From: Bacillota bacterium
GTDB lineage: Bacteria > Bacillota > Bacilli > Bacillales > Bacillaceae_J
DNA length: 5,688 nt
Direction of reading: 5' to 3'
Assembly: GCA_023457235.1 (NCBI GenBank)
Contig: JAEWMK010000114.1
Location: forward strand, 1 to 5,688
Position 1 is the first letter of the stretch; every line of letters starts with the position of its first letter. The position numbers and the translations under genes are program-made. The notes below the pieces were generated by a model, which worked only from the letters and a program-made list of their open reading frames with translations, was not told the DNA's origin and did not search any database. Of this stretch, positions 1 to 4,496 are shown piece by piece.

Positions 1-192
1 ATTTGACCCTGTTAAAGTGGCCTTAACCATTCCCTTAATCCCTTCTGTAACGATTTGATGAACTTTCTCAGGAATGAAAGAATTGATTTTCGTTTGTGTT
101 TTCTTTGATATTTTATTGATAATGCCAGTACGTCTTCCCATTTTCATTTTCCATGCTAGGAGTTCGTCATGTACGTTTTGTTCATAATCCAT
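1..192 (-). CDS. EcsC-family protein, N-terminal part (cut by window edge)
   Basis: Reading the minus strand from an ATG at 192 gives 64 uninterrupted codons to the first base of the window. The protein begins MDYEQNVHDELLAWKMKMG and continues through KKTQTKINSFIPEKVHQIV to KGMVKATLTGSN. An aromatic/charged start, LLAWKxKM, a KKTQTKIN block and IPEKVHxIVTEGIKxMVKATLxGS are, as I recall them, the N-terminal pattern of EcsC-family proteins of Bacillus. These are roughly 230-250 residues long, so about three quarters lies outside. EcsC is encoded with the EcsAB ABC transporter in B. subtilis, but stand-alone paralogs exist and the biochemical role is not established. No ecsAB is visible here. 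The ribosome site is weak (AAGAG about 8 nt upstream); another ATG 5 nt further upstream stops after four codons, so 192 is the best start. The start overlaps the end of the zinc-ribbon remnant upstream. Confidence 0.72.
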   Translation of the reverse strand, partial: MDYEQNVHDELLAWKMKMGRRTGIINKISKKTQTKINSFIPEKVHQIVTEGIKGMVKATLTGSN

Positions 193-373
193 ACATTTAA
201 GCTCTTTTCTTTTAAAATCTCTACAATTACTAATGCTTGTTCATCGTTTGAGATTTCTTTATAGCAATATACACATTTTGGAACTATTAATGACAAAATG
301 GATTTCCCTTTATAAGCATAACGACATTCATCATTTGCGGCAAAGAACAACAAGGGCACTGTTTATTAGACAA
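156..373 (-). pseudogene. Possible frameshifted remnant of a YgiT/MqsA-type zinc-ribbon protein
   Basis: Two overlapping minus-strand frames together resemble a YgiT-type zinc finger (the N-terminal domain of MqsA-like antitoxins: CxxC, about 20-25 residues with an aromatic-YKGK strand, then CxxC). In one frame, from a TTG at 373, the peptide reads MSNKQCPCCSLPQ. In the other frame, one base offset (open 359-156), it reads NDECRYAYKGKSIL, then VPKCVYCYKEISNDEQALV, and ends with an unrelated-looking tail before the stop at 156-158. A single-base indel near 335-345 would join CPCC to YAYKGK and CVYC. There is no convincing start codon or ribosome site. The C-terminal helix-turn-helix of a full MqsA is absent, and no MqsR-like toxin is visible. 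The proposed N-terminal part also overlaps the pump terminator hairpin, so the CPCC match could be chance. An intact 67-residue protein starting at GTG 359 is the alternative, but it would lack the first cysteine pair. Confidence 0.35.
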
Positions 374-381
374 CAGCGCCC
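340..381 (-). terminator. Rho-independent terminator of the Bmr-like pump gene
   Basis: On the minus strand GGGCGCTGTT (381-372) pairs with AACAGTGCCC (363-354): a 10-bp stem with one G-U wobble and an 8-nt loop, followed by the T-rich tail TTGTTGTTCTTTG. It lies 45 bp past the pump stop codon and points the right way. The plus-strand side has no T-tract, so it is one-directional. It would separate pump transcription from the ecsC-like gene. Confidence 0.7.
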
Positions 382-425
382 AGTTATGGAAAATCAAATA
401 AGTGTTGATTTCTGCTATTAGCTTA

Positions 426-1634
426 CTAGTCTTTCACCTGATATAGTGCCATTGCACTTACCTTTACTTTATTAATATGTCTTGCTTGCTTATTCCAGAA
501 TAGAGTTAAAATAATCCCTATAGCTAGTACTACCGTTGCAAAATAGTAAGGATAATTAATATCGATATCAAATAATACCCCTCCAATAATTGGTCCACTA
601 ATGTTCGCTAAACTTGTAAACATAGAGTTCATTCCACCAACGTAACCTTGTTCATTCCCAGCATTATTCGAAAGATAGTTAGTAACAGCTGGTCGGAACA
701 AATCAAAACCTACAAAAACTATAAAAGTAACAAGTAAAATAGAAAAATATGAATGAACAACGGTCATTAGAAAGACAAGTACGGCCGATAAAAGTAAGCT
801 GAACCGAATCAGTTTAATTTCACCCCAAATCTTAGTCAGTCTATCAAAAAGCAAAACTTGTGCAATTGCACCAACAATGGCCCCGCCAGTAATTACTATG
901 GCGATATCGGCTGGTGTAAATTTAAATTTGTGGTCCACAAATAAACTAAAGAACGATTCAAAAGCCGCCAAACCAAATGAGGCAATAAAAATTAAAATAA
1001 ACGGAATGAAATATTTTGGTTCAAAAATTCGTCTGAAACCATTCTTACCTTCTGAGGATTGTTCATTGCTTTCAGTTGCACGATCTGGCTCAGATATAAA
1101 AATAATAGTTAGTATTGCAGCGATTGTACCAAGGGCACCCGCAAAGAAGAATGGTATCCGTGTTCCAAATTCCGCTAAGAATCCACCGATACCCGGTCCA
1201 ATAATAAATCCTGTACTAATGGCAGCTGACATAAGCCCGAGTGCTTTCGGGCGAGTTTCCAAGTTTGTTATGTCAGCAATATAAGCAGTAACAGCTGGCA
1301 TAATGAAGGCTGCACTTACTCCACCTAAAATACGAGAAATAAATAACACTTCGATTTCTTTACCAAGCCCAAATAAAAATTCTGATAGGCCGAAAATAAA
1401 TAAACCAAGGACGATCATAATTTTTCTTCCGAATTTGTCTACAGCTTTTCCAGCAAATGGTGAAACAATCAATTGTGCAAATGCGAAAGCGGCTGTCAGA
1501 TAACCAATCGTCGTTCCATTTAATCCTAATTCATTCATCAACGTAGGTAAAACCGGAATTACAAGACCGATTCCCATAAAGGCAATAAATAAATTCATGA
1601 GTAATAATCCTAAGGTGACTTTATAAGTCTTCAT
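426..1634 (-). CDS. bmr: Multidrug efflux MFS transporter, Bmr/Blt/NorA type
   Basis: This is a 402-residue inner-membrane drug:H+ antiporter of the 12-helix DHA1 group, expected to export varied cationic or lipophilic compounds. Visible marks: MFS motif A as GKAVDKFGRK (residues 62-71), a motif B-like SRILGG with Arg101, the antiporter motif C in AISTGFIIGPGIGG (138-151), and a hydrophilic central loop at about 182-206 between the six-helix halves. Length matches Bmr, Blt and NorA (about 390-400). From memory it resembles B. subtilis Bmr more than Blt, for example in SSFGLA-like, DHKFxFTxxDIAI, ITGGAIVGAI and VGFDLxRPAVT stretches. An ATG at 1643 is also in frame, but its AAGGAG is only 2 nt away; the ATG at 1634 has the correct 10-11 nt spacing, so that start is chosen. 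It is divergent from a MerR-type regulator, with a MerR-style promoter between them and a terminator after it. Exact substrates cannot be read from the sequence. Confidence 0.93.
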   Translation of the reverse strand: MKTYKVTLGLLLMNLFIAFMGIGLVIPVLPTLMNELGLNGTTIGYLTAAFAFAQLIVSPFAGKAVDKFGRKIMIVLGLFIFGLSEFLFGLGKEIEVLFISRILGGVSAAFIMPAVTAYIADITNLETRPKALGLMSAAISTGFIIGPGIGGFLAEFGTRIPFFFAGALGTIAAILTIIFISEPDRATESNEQSSEGKNGFRRIFEPKYFIPFILIFIASFGLAAFESFFSLFVDHKFKFTPADIAIVITGGAIVGAIAQVLLFDRLTKIWGEIKLIRFSLLLSAVLVFLMTVVHSYFSILLVTFIVFVGFDLFRPAVTNYLSNNAGNEQGYVGGMNSMFTSLANISGPIIGGVLFDIDINYPYYFATVVLAIGIILTLFWNKQARHINKVKVSAMALYQVKD

Positions 1635-1644
1635 TTTTAACATT

Positions 1645-1650
1645 CTCCTT
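1645..1650 (-). promoter_or_regulatory. Ribosome binding site that sets the pump start
   Basis: AAGGAG on the minus strand lies 10 nt before the ATG at 1634 but only 1-2 nt before the in-frame ATG at 1643. The shorter 402-residue protein is therefore the likely product. Confidence 0.75.
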
Positions 1651-1685
1651 AACCAAACGATTTACCAAATACTAAAATTGTTTTC

Positions 1686-1714
1686 TTTACAGTATTTATC
1701 CTAGTGTATATAGT
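1686..1714 (+). promoter_or_regulatory. SigA-type promoter of the MerR-family regulator gene
   Basis: TTTACA (1686-1691), a 17-bp spacer and TATAGT (1709-1714) give a good SigA match. The start site would be near 1721, about 25 nt before the ATG. Its -10 lies inside the operator dyad and it overlaps the opposing pump promoter, so the two polymerases would compete and the regulator is likely autoregulated. Confidence 0.6.
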
Positions 1715-1728
1715 AACAATATAGTCAA
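1698..1728 (-). promoter_or_regulatory. MerR-type promoter of the pump gene with 19-bp spacer
   Basis: On the minus strand TTGACT (1728-1723) and TAGGAT (1703-1698) are separated by exactly 19 bp. SigA promoters normally have 17; an overlong 19-bp spacer is the hallmark of promoters activated by MerR-family proteins, which twist the DNA when ligand binds. The spacer carries a dyad that overlaps the -35 element by one base. Transcription would start near 1691, giving a leader of about 57 nt. Confidence 0.75.
1707..1723. promoter_or_regulatory. Probable operator dyad for the MerR-family regulator
   Basis: Read on the minus strand the 17-bp sequence is TATATTGTTACTATATA. The two 8-base arms are inverted repeats with 7 of 8 positions matching around a central T. 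It fills most of the pump promoter spacer, where MerR-family dimers bind, and it also covers the -10 element of the opposing regulator promoter. One bound dimer could therefore control both genes. Confidence 0.65.
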
Positions 1729-1745
1729 GGGTGGTGATGTAAAAT

Positions 1746-2600
1746 ATGAATAACAAAAATGTAAAATATTTAACGACAGGTGAATTCGCAAAGCTTTGCA
1801 AAGTTAATAAACAGACACTCTTTTATTACGATCAAATTGGCCTGCTGTCTCCGTTGCTAAAAAACGAAAAAGGGTACCGTTATTATTCAATCAACCAAAT
1901 AGAGTTATTCTATGTTATTGATTTATTAAAAGATCTTGGTACATCGCTACATGATATTAAACAATACACGCAAAATAAATCCCCTGAAAGTTTTTTAACT
2001 TTAATGTATCAGAAAAAAGAAGAGATCATGAAAAAGCGTCAGGAAATTGAAATGAAGGAAAAGTTGATACAAACAAAAATAGCAATAATGGAAGAAGCCT
2101 CACAACTTAACTTTCATCAAATTACGCTTGAACATTTACCAGAAGCCACACTTTATTTAAGCAGAAACATTGAAAATATTACCGATGAAGAATTTGTAAA
2201 GGTGATTACAGAATTTATTGATGAATTGAACGAAGCACAGCTTGATACAGGGTATCCTATAGGCGGTATAACAAAACGGGAGCAAGTTTTAAAGGGAGAA
2301 TTTTCTAGATATAGCTATTTATACATTGAACAGCCACATCCCAAGGAGGGATATCCGTATTTCCAGGCTGTAAAGGGTGATTTTCTCATTGGATATCATA
2401 TCGGAGATGATAAAACAATACACAATACATATAAGCGCCTTTTTTCAGAGATGGAGCGTTTGGATTTAGTCTTAGGAGATTATGTTTTTGAAGAGTATAT
2501 TTATGATACTGTTGTTAAAAATCATAAGGAACAATACGTTACCAAAATTATGGTACAGGTAATTAAAAATGATTCACCAAAAACGGGACAGAGTTCCTGA
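1746..2600 (+). CDS. MerR-family multidrug-responsive activator (BmrR/BltR type)
   Basis: This 284-residue cytoplasmic DNA-binding protein likely activates the divergent pump gene when it binds a drug. Residues about 8-75 form the MerR winged helix-turn-helix: TTGEFAKLCKVNKQTLFYYD, then GLLSP and GYRYYS. Residues about 82-118 are rich in K and E and form the dimerising coiled coil. Residues about 125-275 match the GyrI-like/BmrR effector-binding fold in layout. Placing VFEEYIYDTVVKNHKEQY beside the BmrR C-terminus as I remember it gives an ungapped match in which Glu249 sits at BmrR Glu253, the acidic residue that contacts cationic drugs. Length fits the family (BmrR 278, BltR about 273). The sequence start TTGEFAKLC looks more like BltR than BmrR. 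The ribosome site is GGTGG about 10 nt upstream. The last codons and the TGA stop lie inside a hairpin repeat, so the final residues GQSS are probably not native to the family. Confidence 0.9.
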   Translation: MNNKNVKYLTTGEFAKLCKVNKQTLFYYDQIGLLSPLLKNEKGYRYYSINQIELFYVIDLLKDLGTSLHDIKQYTQNKSPESFLTLMYQKKEEIMKKRQEIEMKEKLIQTKIAIMEEASQLNFHQITLEHLPEATLYLSRNIENITDEEFVKVITEFIDELNEAQLDTGYPIGGITKREQVLKGEFSRYSYLYIEQPHPKEGYPYFQAVKGDFLIGYHIGDDKTIHNTYKRLFSEMERLDLVLGDYVFEEYIYDTVVKNHKEQYVTKIMVQVIKNDSPKTGQSS

Positions 2601-2611
2601 CCCTCTGTCCC
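2579..2611 (-). terminator. Hairpin terminator of the acetyltransferase gene, made from a REP-like repeat
   Basis: GGGACAGAG (2585-2593) and CTCTGTCCC (2603-2611) form a perfect 9-bp stem with a 9-nt loop. Read on the minus strand it is followed by G and five T, so it can end transcription of the acetyltransferase, whose stop is 7 bp away. On the plus strand the tail is AAATTATC, so it would stop regulator transcripts poorly or only through the hairpin. Confidence 0.6.
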
Positions 2612-2612
2612 A
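2584..2612 (+). repeat. REP-like palindromic repeat, copy 1 (intact hairpin)
   Basis: Copy 1 has the pattern GGGACAGAG, TTCCTGACC, CTCTGTCCC, then A. It shares its order of blocks (GGGNCNGAG, NNCC, CCC, TGTCC, A) with two further copies at 3385-3413 and 3426-3452, all in the same orientation. Short palindromes of this GGGACAG...TGTCCC type scattered between genes in Bacillus resemble REP elements mobilised by RAYT (TnpA-REP) transposases. No such transposase is in the window. The regulator's stop codon is inside this copy. Confidence 0.6.
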
Positions 2613-2617
2613 AATTA

Positions 2618-3289
2618 TCATAGATAAGCTAATGCTACTTTTTCCTTTGTTTCTAAGTCCTTTACCATTGTATACCAAGATTCAGGTTTATTCGATAGGA
2701 CGGAATAGTAACGTTTCAAAAACGAAACGATTAAATCAGTTTCCAGTTCCTTAACCCCTTCTTCCATCGGTAGGAAGCAAAGATCAAGACCTGTGACAGC
2801 TTCGCCATCATTGTTCCAAGAAGGATGAACATATGAGAAATCTATGCGCTTGTATCCCAAGTGGGCCAAAACTTCACGGCGAACATAAGGGTCCATTGGT
2901 TTGATCCCGCCAAATTCGTGATGCAGGGCACGATATGGATCATAAATTTCAGCAAACATACCGAACAGCTTCTTACCATTTTCCGCAGCTAAATTCTGTA
3001 AATCTACTAAACGCTTTTGCGCTAGAAACGGACCGATTCCAAGTCCGGCTTGGCCAATAATTGTAAAATCTGTCATCGCCACATTAAAGTCTTGGTAATA
3101 ACGGTACTCCGTTGCCCCTACCACTCTTCCTTCATGTACAGCTACAAAGACGCGAATACCTGGATCTTCAAGTGGCTCCTTCCAAAGACTAAACTCCAAC
3201 ACTTCTTCAGGCGGAAACACCTCTTGCATTAATTCATGCATTTGTTTAAACAACGGATCTTCTATATTTGTAATACGACTATATTCCAT
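2618..3289 (-). CDS. GNAT-family N-acetyltransferase
   Basis: This 223-residue cytoplasmic protein is likely an acetyl-CoA-dependent acetyltransferase with an unknown acceptor. Residues 45-66 (RVFVAVHEGRVVGATEYRYY) form the paired central strands seen in GNAT enzymes. Residues 77-97 hold the acetyl-CoA pyrophosphate loop and following helix, with QAGLGIGPFLAQKRL in place of the usual Q/RxxGxG/A. LGYKRIDFSY (144-153) is the typical late strand after the C-terminal helix. The C-terminal 50 residues extend beyond the minimal fold. The start is supported by AAAAGGAG 11 nt upstream. It converges with the regulator gene, with only 17 bp between stops, and is not co-transcribed with the pump. In B. 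subtilis the acetyltransferase bltD follows blt, but this gene is in a different position and orientation, so a polyamine role should not be assumed. Confidence 0.78.
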   Translation of the reverse strand: MEYSRITNIEDPLFKQMHELMQEVFPPEEVLEFSLWKEPLEDPGIRVFVAVHEGRVVGATEYRYYQDFNVAMTDFTIIGQAGLGIGPFLAQKRLVDLQNLAAENGKKLFGMFAEIYDPYRALHHEFGGIKPMDPYVRREVLAHLGYKRIDFSYVHPSWNNDGEAVTGLDLCFLPMEEGVKELETDLIVSFLKRYYSVLSNKPESWYTMVKDLETKEKVALAYL

Positions 3290-3333
3290 CTTTTAAAATT
3301 CTCCTTTTATTCATAATTTTCCCATACGATTTT

Positions 3334-3362
3334 ATTTTAGTTTGTCACTCTAAATAATGCAA
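3334..3362 (-). promoter_or_regulatory. Candidate promoter of the acetyltransferase gene
   Basis: On the minus strand TTGCAT (3362-3357), a 17-bp spacer and TAAAAT (3339-3334) fit a SigA promoter with a good -10 and a weak -35. It would give a leader of roughly 38 nt before the ATG at 3289. Confidence 0.4.
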
Positions 3363-3384
3363 AAGAAACAGCTCCTCAAAATCT

Positions 3385-3413
3385 GGGCCGGAGTTCCCGC
3401 CCCCCGTGTCCCA
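3385..3413 (+). repeat. REP-like repeat, copy 2 (decayed)
   Basis: GGGCCGGAGTTCCCGCCCCC followed by GTGTCCCA aligns with copy 1 block by block, but substitutions break the palindrome, so a stable stem is unlikely. This is a GC-rich island in AT-rich intergenic DNA. Copy 3 follows after a 12-bp A/C-rich linker. Confidence 0.55.
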
Positions 3414-3425
3414 CCCCAAAAAAGC

Positions 3426-3452
3426 GGGCCAGAGAACCCGACCCCATGTCCA
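3426..3452 (+). repeat. REP-like repeat, copy 3 (decayed)
   Basis: GGGCCAGAGAACCCGACCCC followed by ATGTCCA aligns with copies 1 and 2. It carries AA where those carry TT in the loop and has lost part of the closing arm. It starts 41 bp after copy 2 in the same orientation, making a degenerate tandem pair. Confidence 0.55.
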
Positions 3453-3462
3453 CCTTAGTAAA

Positions 3463-3489
3463 ACTTCACATTGATTCATTGTGTGAAGT
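3463..3489. promoter_or_regulatory. Operator-like inverted repeat upstream of the EamA gene
   Basis: ACTTCACA (3463-3470) and TGTGAAGT (3482-3489) are perfect 8-bp inverted arms with an 11-nt centre. The -35 element of the only good promoter for the downstream gene lies in the centre, and the right arm covers part of the spacer. That placement suits a repressor site. The regulator is not identifiable from the sequence, and no candidate lies next to the gene. Confidence 0.45.
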
Positions 3490-3499
3490 AATATAAAAT
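3471..3499 (+). promoter_or_regulatory. SigA-type promoter of the EamA permease gene
   Basis: TTGATT (3471-3476), a 17-bp spacer and TAAAAT (3494-3499) give a reasonable SigA promoter, with an expected start near 3506 and a leader of about 39 nt. It is embedded in the inverted repeat at 3463-3489. Confidence 0.55.
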
Positions 3500-3544
3500 A
3501 ACACAAGTTGGTTGTAAAGTATTGCTATAGAGAGAAGTGAAGAA

Positions 3545-4474
3545 ATGCTACGTGTAAAAGGAATAGCCATGATTATTATTGGTTCTATGTTGTGGGGTTT
3601 AACAGGGCCAATAATGGAATGGATACTTGGAGTGACAAATATATCGGTTCCTTTTCTATTAACTGTTCGATTGACTTTATCTGGAATCCTATTATTGTCA
3701 ATATTATTAATGAATAAAAAAAATATTTTTGCCGTATGGAAATCACCTTCATCACGAATTCAGCTTATTATATTTAGTCTGATTGGTATATTGGGTTTGC
3801 AATACTCCTTCATGGCTTCTATTGATGAGAGTAATTCTATTTTTGCTACATTATTCCAATTTTCCGCACCGATTATTATTGTAATCTACGTTTCTCTAAC
3901 AGGTAAAGAATGGCCACCTAGAAATCAAGTAATTGGTATCATAGGTACATTAATCGGTCTCTTTCTCTTGCTTACCAATGGATCTATTGATAATTTGTTA
4001 GTAAGTAAAAAGGCAATTATTATAGGGATTGGACTCGGGCTTGCCTATGCATTCTATACGTTGTACCCAGCCCGTCTCATGAAGGAATGGGGCATATTAA
4101 TGATCCTTGGTTGGGGTATGGTGATTGGTGGCATCATAGTTGGAGCTGCTATTCAAGTATGGAATACGGATGAGTGGGTCGATCTTGCTCAAACGGACGT
4201 TGCATTGATGACAATTATTTATATTATTTTGGGCACTATCGCTTATTTCTTATTTTTGAGCAGCTTGAAATTTATTAGTCCAGTAGAAACGAGTATACTG
4301 TCAAGTGTGGAGCCATTAACTGTTATGGTTGTATCGATTCTTTGGTTTGGTACAACATTAACCAGTGTCCAATTACTAGGGGTATTTCTGATGCTTACTT
4401 TTGTTACATGGCTATCAATTGGTGATAGAAAAAGGTTAAAGAGTGTTAAAAAAACAACAGAGCTAAGAATTTAA
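3545..4474 (+). CDS. EamA-family (DMT superfamily) permease
   Basis: This 309-residue integral membrane protein has about ten helices arranged as two EamA repeats (roughly residues 5-143 and 157-291). That is the normal size and layout of drug/metabolite exporters of this group. Likely helices are near 5-25, 36-56, 71-91, 98-118, 128-146, 157-175, 183-203, 219-239, 246-267 and 273-292. Family marks are GSMLWGLTGP in helix 1, the VRL after the first loop, and VETSILSSVEPLTVMVVSIL in helix 9. The usual acidic 'GE' after helix 9 is replaced by WFGTTLT. The C-terminus is short, basic and cytoplasmic. EamA proteins export amino acids, metabolites or drugs; the substrate cannot be told here. The ribosome site is modest (GAAGTG 5 nt upstream). 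It has its own promoter with an operator-like repeat and a strong terminator, so it looks monocistronic. Its stop codon lies in the terminator loop. Confidence 0.9.
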   Translation: MLRVKGIAMIIIGSMLWGLTGPIMEWILGVTNISVPFLLTVRLTLSGILLLSILLMNKKNIFAVWKSPSSRIQLIIFSLIGILGLQYSFMASIDESNSIFATLFQFSAPIIIVIYVSLTGKEWPPRNQVIGIIGTLIGLFLLLTNGSIDNLLVSKKAIIIGIGLGLAYAFYTLYPARLMKEWGILMILGWGMVIGGIIVGAAIQVWNTDEWVDLAQTDVALMTIIYIILGTIAYFLFLSSLKFISPVETSILSSVEPLTVMVVSILWFGTTLTSVQLLGVFLMLTFVTWLSIGDRKRLKSVKKTTELRI

Positions 4475-4495
4475 ATCTAAGCTCTGTTGTTTTTT
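4448..4495. terminator. Strong bidirectional terminator between convergent genes
   Basis: AACAACAGAGCT (4453-4464) pairs with AGCTCTGTTGTT (4480-4491). Three more pairs (AGA/TCT) follow after one A-A mismatch, and the outer A-run (from 4448) and T-run (to 4495) flank the stem. Either strand yields a long hairpin followed by a U-tract, so it can end both the EamA permease transcript and the diguanylate cyclase transcript. The permease stop codon at 4472-4474 is in the loop. Confidence 0.88.
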
Positions 4496-4496
4496 A

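Noticed and set aside
266..296. TTGTCA and TATATT on the minus strand as an ecsC-like gene promoter
   Set aside because: The spacer is 19 bp, or 17 bp with a poor -10. It is too weak to list as a feature, though it is the only candidate seen before that gene.
233..421. Plus-strand 62-codon frame
   Set aside because: It has no ribosome site or family resemblance. It lies opposite the zinc-ribbon remnant and pump terminator.
877..1503. Open frames on the plus strand opposite the pump gene (877-1284, 1303-1503)
   Set aside because: They are antisense to a well-supported membrane protein, lack ribosome sites, and have no recognisable domain.
1641..1643. Upstream in-frame ATG as start of the pump gene
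   Set aside because: Its AAGGAG is only 1-2 nt away, too close for initiation. The ATG at 1634 has proper spacing and matches where Bmr-type proteins begin.
2569..2754. Plus-strand frame starting inside the end of the regulator gene and running over the acetyltransferase end
   Set aside because: It is a shadow frame made partly of the REP-like repeat and antisense acetyltransferase sequence, with no start signal.
2618..3289. Acetyltransferase as bltD (spermidine acetyltransferase) of a Blt operon
   Set aside because: It is convergent with the regulator and not downstream of the pump, and it is longer than expected for BltD (about 150 residues, as I recall).
3385..3452. Repeat pair as a CRISPR array
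   Set aside because: There are only two degenerate units with a 12-bp linker, a third copy lies 800 bp away, and no cas gene is present. REP-like elements explain it better.
3523..3531. TGCTATAGA as an extended -10 promoter close to the EamA gene
   Set aside because: There is no -35 at a suitable distance, and the start site would fall within the ribosome binding region.
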